Source of the DNA: Diphasiastrum complanatum
Taxonomy: Eukaryota; Streptophyta; Lycopodiopsida; Lycopodiales; Lycopodiaceae
NCBI GenBank assembly: GCA_029204225.1
Contig: CM055097.1
Location: forward strand, 49,552,754 to 49,616,753
DNA length: 64,000 nucleotides
Direction of reading: 5' to 3'
The notes below the pieces were generated by a model. It was not told the DNA's origin. It did no database searches and saw only the letters and a program-made list of their open reading frames with translations. Numbering within the stretch: position 1 is the stretch's first letter; the number at the start of each line of letters is the position of its first letter. Shown piece by piece: positions 24,182-35,833 of this stretch. A program made the translations under genes and the position numbers.

Positions 24182-25144
24182 TGTTAGATTTGAAAGCTAG
24201 GGTTTATTGTGACGGTACAATACTTTATGTTTTTGTCAATGTACACTCGTATTAGTGATGAGTACAATATACCATGCATGTGCCTCGCAACGACACATGT
24301 GTGGGGACTTGGTCCCATCCGTGGCAGCCTTGCCATGCAAGACTGTCCCAAAAAGAAAAACTTTATGTATATATTGGTTACTTTGTTGTAAAATGTATAC
24401 ACGCATCTCTTTCATTTTGCTAGAGAATTGCTTGTCTTTTTGTTCAGCTTGTATTGCTTTCTAGCTCACGTTGTCAAGTAGCGTATGACAAGCATGTTCA
24501 GAAAGATGCCGTAGGATGAATTTCATTCCATTGGAGAAGTGGTAAGGGATGCGAAGCTTGTTGAAATTTGCTTAAATGGACTATGAGAAGAATTTCAAAC
24601 CTTTTTTAGTGGCATTGTGGCAAGGGAGTACAATGTAGTATTGTAGATCATATAGTTGATGTTCTCACGAAATATTTACATAAGGACAAGTTTGATATGT
24701 TTAGAAATAAGCTTTATGTTTTTGACATTGAGAATAAACTTAAGCTTTAGGGAGAAAATTGTAGTACCGTAGATCAGATACATGACATTCTCACAAAAAA
24801 ATTAAGTAAGGACAAGTTCGAGATGTTTAGAAATAAGCTTTCTATTTTTTAAACTTAAGCTTTAGGGAAAGTGTTAGATTTGAAAGCTTAAGTTTATTGA
24901 AAGGGTACAGTACATTTTGTTATTTGTCTTAGTGATGAGTACAATATACCATGCATGTGCGTCGCAATGACACATGTGTCGGGACTTGGTCGCAGCCTTG
25001 CCTCCCAAGACTGCCCCAAGAAGAAAAACTTTATGTGTATTTTGGTTACTTTGTTGGAGAATGTATGCACGCATCTCTTTTAGTTTGCTGGAGAATTGCT
25101 TGTCTTTTTGTTTAGCTTGTATTGCTTCCTAGCTCACGTTGTTA
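24182..25144 (+). mobile_element. Miniature copia derivative (about 0.96 kb)
   Basis: Two related LTRs (24182-24476 and 24872-25144, both beginning TGTTAGATTTGAAAGC and ending near CTAGCTCACGTTGT) enclose only 395 bp. That interior holds a gag scrap (DEFHSIGEVVRDAKLVEICL, resembling B-family gag), then directly the end of RNase H (VDVLTKYLHKDKFDMFRNKL) and the polypurine tract AGCTTTAGGGAGAAA. The RNase H end and purine tract are present twice in tandem. No primer site was found after the left LTR, and no clear target duplication. Confidence 0.7.
24637..24871 (+). repeat. Tandem duplication of RNase H end plus polypurine tract
   Basis: Two diverged copies, 24637-24762 and 24763-24871, each ending in CTTAAGCTTTAGGG followed by purines. 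Both contain AGGACAAGTT(T/C)GA(T/G)ATGTTTAG. Confidence 0.75.
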
Positions 25145-26859
25145 GATAGTGTAACTGCATGCTAAGTAGATCATGTCAGATCATGCTCTAGTTTTAGGCA
25201 CCTATGTAATGAATGATGATTCAATGGACAATTCTATCTACCTTTGCCACATTTGGTGATAATTTCTACACTTTGTCTAGCTTCTTTGCTATTGATATAT
25301 CAAAGTATCTCTTCCAAAAGAAAAAACCATATGTAGAATCCTCTCTCTTTCTAAGTTTTTTTGTATTTAAAATCTCTTGCCTTTTGTTGTTTTTGTACCT
25401 TATTTCGTTACATGCCCAAGATTATTGCTAAAGATTAGACAATAGATTTTTTGTGATGGTAACATCAATTTAAAGATATCTCGTAAATATAATGAGATTA
25501 TGCTTTTAACTATAGGATGTAGATAATTGATCAATCTATTTAGACACACGTGAGGGTGAAACATATTAGTTTGATATTGATGAGATTGATAAGTGGAATA
25601 ATGACAAGAGAAGTAGGTAGAGGAAGAGGAAGAATGGAGGTGCCATTAGAGATAGGAATCATTTTGAGCTAAGGTGATGGAGTAATCTAAGCATCATATA
25701 TTTGACACGTTACTTTGTAGTAGCACTATCTTTCAAGGTCTAGATCTGGTAGGTTATACCAAAGAAGTTGCAACCTCCCAATCATACATGATTAGTTTTT
25801 TGATGAGTTTTTTTTCTCTTTGAGAGGAATACTCTATTTCCAATCATGCAAGCTATGTCTTTGTAGTAAGTGTCAAGTGTGCAAAGTTTTTCAATAGCAT
25901 TAACTTTGGCTTGATGAAGACAACTTGCTTGGTTCAACCTAATTATGTTCAAACGTGTCACGAGCCTATTGTTATATGTTTTATTCTCAAACTTGACAAA
26001 AACATGTACCAATATTGTCTCCTGAACTAAACAAGTTTATATTGTTGGCGTTGTTTTAATTTTTTTATTGTATTTAATAAGAGTTGAATGAGATCTAAGT
26101 TTTTGAATATGACAAGTTTTTGAAAGAAAATAAAAAAATAATTTTCTCTTAACATAGATAATGTATAACCTTAGGCAACTTGAAACAATAAATTCTAGCC
26201 AACACATTTAAAAGTTAGGCACACATCTAAGCACAGCTTGAAAGAAATTTTTTTGGTCAAGGAAACAAAATCATGTGCTTACATAAACAACAATCAAGAA
26301 ACTCGAATTAAAAGCAGAACCTTTATTATAAAGAAAATTCAATGATATAGTCTAATATTGATTTTCTTATTGTGAAGGACATGTACTTTCCATACGACTT
26401 TCTTATTTAATCATAAACATAGCCCCAGGTATTCTCATAGAGTGATTTGAGCAACATTATTCACAAATATTATTGTTCTTGTTGGTCTTAGTTTTGCAAT
26501 ACTATGTGTTAATTAAGTGGCCAACTAGGCTAGTCAAATTGAAGCAAAATGTTAAGACTTGTTTTACTCAACGAGAGTTTAATTTTTATTTGCATTGAAG
26601 GTCTTCCTTTTATATAAAATATCTATAAAATGAGAACATGCTAGATATACTACATATGAAAAAGGAGGCATGCATGTAATAGAACAACATGTATGCATGT
26701 CATAGAAGTGCACAAGCATAGGGATGCCAATATACTTGATGCCTAGCAATAAAATTGATATTTCTAAATAATAACTAGTAGACAACTACATTCACTATAA
26801 TCAAAACATGCATATTTAAAAGTAGATGATAATTAAGGATAGTTAGACGAGTTGGGCAA
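25145..26859. other. 1.7 kb without a recognised gene
   Basis: Very AT-rich. The frames here are short and resemble no family I know. No LTR boundary or repeat array seen. Confidence 0.5.
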
Positions 26860-27470
26860 GAGAGAACGTTTTAGCATATTGATGCAAGCATTAATCTTGA
26901 CTATCCCAAGAAAAATCAAAAGTTCAGATCCAAGAGATCTGCAAGGTCAGACCATTCTGACAAGAAGAACAAGGAGCAACTAGGATCTAGTTCATAACCT
27001 TCATTATCTCAACCAAGATAGCAACTATTCTGCAAATACTGCAAAAGGACTAGCCATGTCACCAAAGACTACAGAATACTCAAGTATAACAATGAGAAGA
27101 ACAAACAGTTCCACCAGCAAGCCAACACTGCAACCACCAATCAAGCACCTCAAACTCAAAAAGAAGTTGAAGATGCCTTTATGACCAAATATGGAGAACT
27201 CCAAGATGAAAATTTTTGGTATTTGGACTCGGGAGCAACTCAACACATGATTCACCACTACAATTGGTTCCATGACTTCAAGGCATTCACTTATCCCGTA
27301 GTTGTACAATTATGATACAACTAATTTCAGAACATCAAAGGTGAGGCACTATCAAGGTCAAATTCCAAAAATGTGTTGTCAAGATTTTATACACTGTTCT
27401 ACATGTACCCAATATCACAAAAAATCTAGTCTTAAGTAGTAGGATTGCTAATTTTGGTCATAAGGTGTTT
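26860..27470 (+). pseudogene. Copia gag end and protease relic
   Basis: A zinc knuckle FCKYCKRTSHVTKDY lies at about 27028-27075, with the last cysteine changed to tyrosine. It is followed by EDAFMTKYGELQDE and the protease active site FWYLDSGATQHMIHHYNWF (about 27210-27275), and in another frame by LHVPNITKNLVLSSRIANFG. The knuckle is closest to that of relic 1. Pieces before and after are unreadable. Confidence 0.75.
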
Positions 27471-28508
27471 ACAGATTCCAGTCGAATCTGTGAACACAAT
27501 TTTTTCTTTCTTTACTTCTTCTCTTCATCACTTCTCAAGTGGCTACCACTCTGAAAACTGGGTGTTTCTGCCCGTTTCCAGAAGCCAGTTCTTTACAATT
27601 AAGTCCTCTTGTTTAGAACGACTTCCAGGCAGAAATGCTTCTCAGTTTGCAACATGTATTCCCAGCCTGTCAATGGGATGAAACAGTTACATTCACTCAG
27701 CTACATGCATTGACAAGCCATGCAACCAAATCCTTGCTCAAGCACGGATTAACATTTTGGGATAGAGAGCAGATCTACAATCTATCTACCAAACTATCTT
27801 AGGAAATCAGGGAACAATATAATAATAGGATTAAACTATTCAACAAGAAACAAGAATCAAGAAAGCTAACTTCCTAGCAACATTCTAGCAACCCAAGGAT
27901 CTGATGATGATAGCAATGTGGTAAAATCTTTCGCAGTCGTGAAACTGTCACGAACGCAAAGCAACCACGACTCTATGCGATTCGTATGGAGTTCAGATGT
28001 GGTCGCTGGACACTACTAGCTGAATCACTCCTATAGTCCTCCAGAATGTAGTCAGGCACTACTGATCTACGTTTATAAATTAATGCAACATTCAACAAAT
28101 TCAACCAATGTGCGGAATTGAAATGAATGGGAGAATCAAACACACGAATAACAGTAGACACATTTGCATTCAAGATCATACATCATAAATTAACGTGTGC
28201 GCAATGGCTACAAGTTCATCTATTGATTTTTCTCTGACTCCTCAAGCACTGCATGCAGATTCACGCAGTGCGTTGGCATGAGAGAAATATAGTTCTCTCA
28301 CGAGTGGATGTCTTGCTTACTAGCTGACTTGTGGATCTCTATGGATCCTGATTACAAAACTCGTCTCGCACGCAGGTGGACTTCTTGTCTGTATTTCGTC
28401 TTGATTGCTTACTAGCATTAGACTACTTTTCTCTATGTATTCATCTATGTGTCAAGTATCATCTAGTAAGTATATAGTCACTCTATGTAACTTTAAGATT
28501 AGAGTGAA
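27471..28508. other. 1 kb without a recognised gene, left flank of copia D
   Basis: No domain found. 27900-28400 contains short inverted motifs such as GCACTGCATGCAG and CACGCAGTGCG, but no clear terminal repeats. It is the insertion target of D. Confidence 0.45.
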
Positions 28509-28513
28509 TTAAG
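28509..28513 (+). repeat. Target-site duplication of copia D (left)
   Basis: TTAAG, repeated at 35036-35040 directly after the 3' LTR. Confidence 0.95.
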
Positions 28514-29167
28514 TGTGAAAATTGTCAACATTTCCTAGCTAGTTTGAGGCCTAAATTGGCAATTTTTGTACATAGTTTTGGATCTAACCTTTCACACGTG
28601 TGAAAGAGACCTAGATACTTTTATTCTAGTATATATTTCATGTTGAAGAAGTCTCAAACTTCGGGACCTTCTAAATGACACTAAAATCATGTTATTTGGA
28701 CATATAGGCCAAAATTGGCTATTTTAGGTTACTGGTGTCCTAAAATTGGGTCCTAAGTTCTAGAGAGAGGAGAGAGAGTCATCTCTCTCACCTATATTAG
28801 GCTGAAATTCGTGGAGAACAGGTTGGAGAAACCTTTTGTATGCTTCATTGAGATCAATAGATCATTGTCATTGTTTCTTCCTCCATTGAGAGCATTGTTG
28901 TGTGTATTGTCTTCAAGCTATTGTGTATGATCTTAGGTGCTTTCCAAAAGTGGTAGGCTGATGTATTATGGAATGTATAATGCTATTTTGGGCCGCACTT
29001 GATGTTTATGGAAGTTTCCATTTGTGATAAATGCTTTTTGATCAAGTTCTTTGCATTCTAGGTAGCATAGAATGTGTTGCCAATTCCTAGCTTATGTAGT
29101 TTGGAGTGCAAGCATTCAAGCCAATGATCTTGGAGTTTAGATCCACTTAGGATCTGTATTTTTCACA
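28514..29167 (+). repeat. 5' LTR of copia D
   Basis: 654 bp, beginning TGTGAAAA and ending TTTTCACA, a perfect 8-bp inverted end with canonical TG...CA. It contains TTTCACACGTGTGAAA around a CACGTG core at 28595-28600, and a GAGAGAGGAGAGAGAG stretch near 28765. CACGTG is the core of plant G-box sites, so it may act as a promoter element. Confidence 0.95.
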
Positions 29168-29179
29168 TGGTATCAGAGC
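29168..29179 (+). other. Primer-binding site of D
   Basis: TGGTATCAGAGC directly after the LTR end, complementary to initiator tRNA-Met. Confidence 0.95.
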
Positions 29180-30339
29180 TGGTTGGCTTCTATTTACAGT
29201 AAGTATTCCATTTTTGGTGATATTTGGATGTTTGATCAAGTTCTAGCATGATTTTGCATTGCTTTGTTGATCAAATCTTACTAACCTTTGTTTTGTGAGT
29301 TGAACTTGTGGATCAAAAGCATATTTCAGGTCTATTGAAGATCAGAGGCTGAAAAGAAACTATTTTGGTTCAGATCATAACACCTAATCATTTGTGATTG
29401 TGAGGCTTGTGCATATTCAATACTAACAATGTTCTTTTCAATCCTATTGTTGACAATCTCCATTCTTGGATGAACACTCTCCTTAAGTGGATGAAACTTC
29501 TCCTTAAGTGGATGACAAATGCTCTTTTGAGTGAGTTGTAATTCTCCTAAAGGCTGAGCAAAGCTCCCATTTGGATGAAAGATCCCCTTTTTTGGGTGAA
29601 CATATTGTAAGCTCCATTGTGAAGAGCATATTGTAAAGATTGTCATCAATTTTGGCATAAATTTTGGTGTACTTTGTTGAGCATGTAAGTAACTCTCCTT
29701 ATGTAATTTGATTGGAGCATTTGCTGGAAGGTGTTAACCATTATGCAAGTGTGTTTTCAGGTTCTTAACAGGTTGAGGAACATTCTCATGTGAAGTGATC
29801 TTAGATCTACATCTAAACACCAAGATTTGACAAGATAGTGAAGCTAGTCTTGTGATTCACTAAGTGTGCTCATTCATTCACCTCTAAATCTTGTATTTAT
29901 CACTTGCTGGAGTTTATAAACTTTTAGAAGTGTGGTTTACATGTGGTTTTACAGGTTGAATCAATATCTTAGTGTGTTGATCATATGTTGATCAAGTTTG
30001 TTCATTACTAGGTAATCTTGGCATCCTAGTTTTGGGTATTTTCTAAGAATGCAAGTAACTCTTCACACCATAACTTGATTTGGTCACTTGCTGGAAAGTT
30101 TGAGAGCTTAAGCAAGAGTGTGTTCAGGTTGGTTTGATTTTGTAATCCATTCTTAGTGTGTGCAAAGTGTTGCATGTGTTTCAATCTTCCTTTCTATGCT
30201 TGGAAACCATCTAGGTTCAAGATAGAAGTGTTTTAGGGTCCTAAATCTTCATAGATCTCTTTATCTATCATTTGTTGAGAGAAAAGTGAGTGCTAAGTGC
30301 TTTAGGACAGAACCTAAAAGTTGAAGAAACATTAGAATC
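29180..30339 (+). other. Untranslated leader of D with degenerate tandem repeats
   Basis: No coding frame. Three diverged units of roughly 190 bp (about 29690, 29880 and 30060) share CACTTGCTGGA and GTGTTTTCAGGTT-like segments. A shorter direct repeat CTCCTTAAGTGGATGA occurs at about 29480 and 29502. Confidence 0.7.
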
Positions 30340-31180
30340 ATGGCTTCCAATGGTGGGATCATGCTAGAGTCTAGTGAAAGGTTGAGTTCATCAAACTACT
30401 CTACTTGGAAAGTGAGGATGGAGTCCTTACTTGAGTTGAATGAACTCATGGACATAGTTGCAGAAATTGAAGAGAGACCTCTCACACTTCAAGAGCAACA
30501 AAGGTTTGATAAGAAGGCCAAAAGGGCTCTTCATATCATTAAAATGAATGTTACAAATGAACTTCTCAAGGAAGTTGGAAAGTGTCAAAGTGCAAGTGAG
30601 GCATGGAATGCCTTAAAGAAGCTCTTTGAATCAAAGTCCACATCTAGGGTATTGACCCTAAGGAGACAAATATTTTCTAGTAGGCAAAGAGAGGGTTAAA
30701 GTGCTCATGCATTTATCTTGAGAGTTAAGTCCCTAAGTGATGATTTAGCATGCATTGATGAGAACATAAAAGATGGTGAAATAGTCCAAGTTATGTTGAA
30801 TGGTTTGCTAAATGAACATGCTAACCTTGTGCAAAGTTTTGCCATTCAAAGAGTCTTGCCAAGTGTGGTTGACTTGCAAGAAATCTTATTGGCTGAAGAA
30901 CATAGGTTGCAATCAAAGCTTGATGGTGCATCCTTGCAAGGTGGAGGTGAAGAGGCTTTCTTCACAAAAGGCAAATTCAAGGGCAAAGGTAAAGGCAAAG
31001 GGAAATGGTCCAAAGGTGGTAACTTTGATCATGATGATCACTCTTCCTCTTCCTCTTCTACTAAGAACAATAAGTCAAAGTTCAAGTGCTTTTATTGTGG
31101 GATAAAAGGTCATTTTGCAAATGAATGTTATAAGAAGAAAAGAGAGCAAGGAGAGAGGCAAGGAAATCTTACAATAGATG
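30340..31180 (+). pseudogene. Gag of copia D
   Basis: The ATG at 30340 starts MASNGGIMLESSERLSSSNY, followed by the capsid helices (TWKVRMESLLELNELMD, LKKLFESKSTSRVLTLRRQI). A TAA at 30697 stops this piece, and the same frame continues at 30700. The nucleocapsid part has GKFKGKGKGKGKWSKG and an intact CCHC knuckle CFYCGIKGHFANEC (31087-31128). A single-base change in the TAA would reopen the frame, consistent with recent loss. Confidence 0.9.
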
Positions 31181-31800
31181 AGGAAGAACATAACACATGT
31201 GAATCACTTGTTATGACTTCAAGTTTGTTAGCCAACATAGATGATAATGATCCTTGGTGGATTGATAGTGGAGCCTCATCTCACATGACAAGACATAAGG
31301 AATACTTTACATCCTTATTGTCTTATGAGGGAGAAGGTAACATCATCTACACTGCAAATGATGGTCAATGTGACATCAAAGGCATAGGCACTATTCCTAT
31401 TTCCCTTTCAACAAATAGGAAAGCAAATCTTGAAAATGTTTTGTACATTCCTTCAATCACTAAGAATTTGCTTAGTGTAAGTCAAATGATTGACAAAGGA
31501 CTTGATGTGGAGTTCATTGGAGATGCATGTTTGATAAGTAAATGTGGATCCTTGATTGCTCAAGGTAGGAGGCATGGTAAACTTTTCAAGCTTGATGCAT
31601 GTGTGATCTCTAATCATGAAGGATGTATGGCTAGGGAGCAATTGACAAACCAAGAAGTTTGGCACAAGAGGTTGGGCCATCCCAACTTCAAATCTTTGGA
31701 GGTAATGGCAAAGAAAGAGCTTGTTCTTGGTCTCCCTAAAAGTCTTGTTGCAAACAATAGTGTTTGTGAACATTGTGCCTTGTCCAAATCTCATAGACTT
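31181..31800 (+). pseudogene. Protease and GAG-pre-integrase of D (open)
   Basis: WWIDSGASSHMTRHKEYF (about 31255-31310) is the protease active site. IKGIGTIPISLS and NVLYIPSITKNLLSVSQM follow. The HHCC zinc site of integrase is intact: VWHKRLGHPNFKSLEV and CEHCALSKSHRLAY. This stretch lies within a 775-codon open frame (30718-33045). Confidence 0.9.
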
Positions 31801-32520
31801 GCTTATTCTAGATCTACTTCTAGATCTAAAGAAGCTTTTCAACTTGTGCATTCTGATATTCATTCTTCTAGTACAACAAGCAATGGTGGGGCAAAGATGT
31901 ATGCAACTTTCATTGATGACTTTAGTAGGTATACTTGGATCTATCTTCTTAAAAGTAAGGATGAAGTGTTTGCTGCATTTGTCAAGTTCAAGAATGAAAT
32001 GGAAAACCAATTCAATACAAAGATCAAATGCTTAAGATCTGATAATGGAGGGGAATACACCTCAAATAGGTTCAAAGACTTTTGTATAGCACATGGGATT
32101 AAGAGGGAGATGTCTAGTCCTAGGACTCCACAACAGAATGGAGTGGCCGAGAGGAAGAATAGAACCCTTTGTGAATGTGCCAAGGCAATGAGACTACATG
32201 CTAATCTTGCTAAGTCTTTTTGGGGGGAAGCTTTAGCATGTGCTAACTATCTATGTAATAGATGGACAAGTGCTTCCTTGGATGGTAAAACTCCTCATGA
32301 GGTTCTTTATGGTAGAAGGCCGAGTGTCAAGCATTGTAGGATCTTTGGATGTACATGTTTTGTCAATATCACACTTGATGATAGAACTAAAGAAGATCCT
32401 TCATCAAAGAAGGGTGTGTTTGTTGGCTATAGTGAAGTAAGCAAGGCTTACAAAGTGTACATTCCTTCTACAAAGAAAGTTGTCATAAGTAGGGATGTCA
32501 TCTTTCATGAAGAGAATGTT
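31801..32520 (+). pseudogene. Integrase of D (open, apparently complete)
   Basis: The catalytic triad region is intact: LVHSDIHSSST (first Asp), FIDDFSRYTWIYLL, CLRSDNGGEYTSNRF (second Asp) and SPRTPQQNGVAERKNRT with the catalytic Glu region. The C-terminal block CRIFGCTCFVNI and KKGVFVGYSEVSKAYKVY follow. This is the best-preserved integrase in the window, but it is part of a polyprotein broken upstream and downstream. Confidence 0.9.
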
Positions 32521-34368
32521 TCCAATGTTGTTGATGTTGATGTTGATGTGCCTACTAATCATCATGATGTGCAAGATGTCTTGGATGAAGATGGAGATGC
32601 CACTCCAAAGCAAACTTCAAGGAATACTCAAAGGCAAAGGGCTAAGCCATCAAGGCTAACCTATGATGAAAAAGGAAAGCAAGTGGTGGACAACTCTAAC
32701 TTTGCTTTTCTTACCTCTTTTGATGAACCAACTTGTGTAGGTGAAGCAATTCAAAAGAAGGAATGGATCCAAGCCATGGATCATGAGCATCAAGCACTCA
32801 TCAAAAGAAACACATGGAGGTTGGTAAAGCTTCCAAAGGACAAGAAGGCAATTGGTTGTAAGTGGATCTTCAAGATCAAGACAAATCAAGATGGATCAAT
32901 CAACAAGTACAAGGCAAGGTTGGTGGCAAAGGGGTATGCTCAAGAATATGGTATTGACTATGATGAGACCTTTGCACCCGTGGCAAAGATGGTAACTATT
33001 CGAATCCTAATCTCTCTTGCAACTCTTTATGATTGGGATATGTGACAAATGGATGTTACTAATGCCTTCTTGAATGGTGATCTTGAAGAAGATATTTACA
33101 TGGAGCAACTCAAGTGGCAATTTCTTCAAGGCAAGGAAGATCTCGTTGAGGTTTGGTTTGAGCTCAAATGGGCTGGTTTTATTAGGTTTGATACTCAACT
33201 TCATCTACTCTACTTCATGTTGGATAGAAGTGTAGAAATCTATCTTTTGGTTTATGATGGTGACATTGTTTTCACTAACTATAGTGAAAGGTTGAAATCA
33301 AGCAATGATGAGATCTTGTGGGATGTTAATCATGTGTTTGAGAGGGAGTATCTTCAGAGGTTCAGATCTGAAGATGTTTATAAATGCAAAGTCCTTGATG
33401 TTTTATTGGAAGATCAAGATGTTGATCTTGAATTGCTTCATCAACACCAAGAGGCAAGTAGCAATTGGAAGCTAGTCAAAAGCATGAAAGGGGAGCCACA
33501 TGGGCAAAGCATCTTGGATCTGTTTTTACAGGTCCTTGAAGGTTCAAGTAAGGTTCTTGGAGCAGCAAGGAAGTGTCCTTTTACTCTACCTTACTTGTTT
33601 AATCTCATGTATGAACATTGTCATGTCAATGTGTTGGAATTGTCAAAATTCAATGAAACTAGTTCCACAGTTTTGCATCTTTTGGATCTTGGAGATGGAA
33701 TAGTTATCATTGCTGGTTTTTATGATCAAGTACATGCATTCATTCAAATCTCAAAAGATATGGAAGTGGTCAATATGTTTACTTTTGAGCAAAGTTCAAG
33801 ATCTAGCATCCTAGTGTTGGCAAATTGGCAAATTGTTGACAATGTAGGATCAAGCGTTATATGCAAATCTTGTGGAGATACTTCAAGTATTTCAAGTTCA
33901 GGTTTTGCTCATTCAAATGGAACAGAGAACACATCATTTTGGCATTCATTCACTCAAGGGCTTTCGTGGATTGGAGATCTACAAAGGCAAGGTGGTGATG
34001 GAGGTTCATTCATGGAGATACATGGTGCATTCACTATGGGCATAGTGGAATGTGGACGAGGCATGCAAACACCTGTTGGTTACTTTCACTTACAACTTGT
34101 TTGCTGCTGTTTTACAGAGAACTCAAAGGTGGATACATGGAGGAATCCTTTCATTGTTATTCTATGTTCTTTTACATGTATCTTGTTCACCATTCTATGT
34201 AAAATTGATGTAAGAAATAGTGAAGCATCCTATATGGGCACTATTATCTATATCAATTATGTTGTACTTCATATTGTACATATTAGAACACTTGAAAAGA
34301 GATCTATCATCATGATGGAGATCATTCTTAGGTTGGAGCAAAGTAGTGTTGTAAAACTAGCAAGTTAA
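32521..34368 (+). pseudogene. Rearranged reverse transcriptase/RNase H region of D
   Basis: The linker and RT fingers are normal ([40 protein letters not shown]) up to a TGA at 33043. The frame reopens with QMDVTNAFLNGDLEEDIYM and then stays open for 439 codons, but the usual KSLYGLKQ block is absent. The catalytic Y-V-D-D position reads YDGD (33253-33264). Blocks such as YLQRFRSEDV recall the post-catalytic region with deletions. From about 33450 I recognise no RNase H. The last 250 bp align with non-coding 3' sequence at 20800-21060, so the open frame there may be chance. Confidence 0.75.
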
Positions 34369-34371
34369 GTT

Positions 34372-34381
34372 GAAGAGGGAG
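34372..34381 (+). other. Polypurine tract of D
   Basis: GAAGAGGGAG directly before the 3' LTR, identical to the tracts at 17155 and (minus strand) 20797. Confidence 0.9.
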
Positions 34382-35035
34382 TGTGAAAATTGTCAACATT
34401 TCCTAGCTAGTTTGAGGCCTAAATTGGCAATTTTTGTACATAGTTTTGGATCTAACCTTTCACACGTGTGAAAGAGACCTAGATACTTTTATTCTAGTAT
34501 ATATTTCATGTTGAAGAAGTCTCAAACTTCGGGACCTTCTAAATGACACTAAAATCATGTTATTTGGACATATAGGCCAAAATTGGCTATTTTAGGTTAC
34601 TGGTGTCCTAAAATTGGGTCCTAAGTTCTAGAGAGAGGAGAGAGAGTCATCTCTCTCACCTATATTAGGCTGAAATTCGTGGAGAACAGGTTGGAGAAAC
34701 CTTTTGTATGCTTCATTGAGATCAATAGATCATTGTCATTGTTTCTTCCTCCATTGAGAGCATTGTTGTGTGTATTGTCTTCAAGCTATTGTGTATGATC
34801 TTAGGTGCTTTCCAAAAGTGGTAGGCTGATGTATTATGGAATGTATAATGCTATTTTGGGCCGCACTTGATGTTTATGGAAGTTTCCATTTGTGATAAAT
34901 GCTTTTTGATCAAGTTCTTTGCATTCTAGGTAGCATAGAATGTGTTGCCAATTCCTAGCTTATGTAGTTTGGAGTGCAAGCATTCAAGCCAATGATCTTG
35001 GAGTTTAGATCCACTTAGGATCTGTATTTTTCACA
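34382..35035 (+). repeat. 3' LTR of copia D
   Basis: 654 bp, apparently identical to the 5' copy, with its CACGTG core at 34463-34468. The TTAAG duplication follows at 35036-35040. Confidence 0.95.
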
Positions 35036-35040
35036 TTAAG

Positions 35041-35285
35041 CATCTACAACTAATCAAAAAATTACAAGAGTGGCAGATTAGCCATGACCTAGAGTGTATC
35101 TGTTGACGTCATGCCATCAAATCAGATATCTGTACTCCTGGGAGTACTTGCATGATCTTTGCTGGTACTCTTTGGAGCATGAGAGTAGAAAAGGTTTCGT
35201 GACGTTTTTTGTGTTGCGTCGTTGGTTTCGTTTCCGTCGTCTGACTTTCTCGTGTTGGACCACAAAAGATTCTCGTTCACGAATC
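35041..35285. other. Right flank of D, no gene
   Basis: Short sequence with CGTG-rich repeats (CGTGTTCGTG-like). It may be part of the 3' end of the minus-strand copia relic that follows. Confidence 0.4.
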
Positions 35286-35833
35286 TTTCACGTTCGTGTC
35301 TTCTCGTCAAGTGTTCGCAAAATTTTCGTGTTTTGTGTCTCTTGACTTTCGTGTTCGTGAACATCTTTGTCAAGCAAAGGGATGAAAGCTAGCAAGGCTT
35401 TGTAAATAGAAACGTTTTGTTTCTTTAGCTCTCTCTCAAAACATGATAGCTTTACGATCCCGAGACTGCTCCTCTGTCTCTCAAAGAGTCCTTTGTCCAG
35501 GGCTTTGGTGAAGATATCAGCAACCATGTCTTTCGTTCCAATGAAGGTGGTCTGCAACATCTTCTTTTCAATTAGATCCCTGATCAAGTGGTACTTGATC
35601 GCAATGTGCTTTGTTCTGGAGTAAAACACGGGATCGTTTGTCAGGTGTATTGCAGAGGTGTTGTCCATCTACAAGACCAGAGGCTTGTTCCTTGTTTCGT
35701 CCAATTTGTCCAGGAACTGCCTTAGCCAGATTATATCGTTGGCCATCTTTGCTGACAAAATCGTCATTGGCCATTGTCTTGCTCTCATCAAATCTGACAT
35801 CTCTTACTATTTTCACAGTGTTCGTGTCTGGCA
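35286..35833 (-). pseudogene. Copia relic I: linker fused to RNase H end
   Basis: On the minus strand the text begins with the integrase-RT linker (VYMPDTNTVKIVRDVRFDE, about 35780-35835). A few dozen residues later it is already in the end of RNase H: MDNTSAIHLTNDPVFYSRTK, then YHLIRDLIEKK and MVADIFTKALDKGLF (35440-35668). The whole reverse transcriptase has been deleted. The frame continues in a charged tail to 35288. Confidence 0.8.

Larger units (their letters stand above)
28514..35035 (+). mobile_element. Copia D, young but defective element (6.52 kb)
   Basis: Complete structure: TTAAG duplications, two 654-bp LTRs, primer site, 1.16-kb leader, one gag-pol frame (30340-34368) and polypurine tract. 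Reading the LTRs side by side I find no difference, so the insertion should be recent. Yet the pol frame has a TAA in gag and a TGA in reverse transcriptase, and the catalytic region is altered. It was probably mobilised by another copy. A related gag relic lies at 57100-58199. Confidence 0.95.

Noticed and set aside
25782-26012. 76-codon minus-strand frame in an empty stretch
   Set aside because: No family resemblance, no neighbouring element parts, and short enough for chance.
31453-32010. 185-codon minus-strand frame inside copia D
   Set aside because: It lies opposite intact pre-integrase and integrase sequence and has no domain of its own.
33046-34368. A captured host gene inside copia D
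   Set aside because: Traces of reverse transcriptase can be followed in the first part, and the last part matches 3' non-coding sequence at 20800-21060. Host capture is not needed to explain it.
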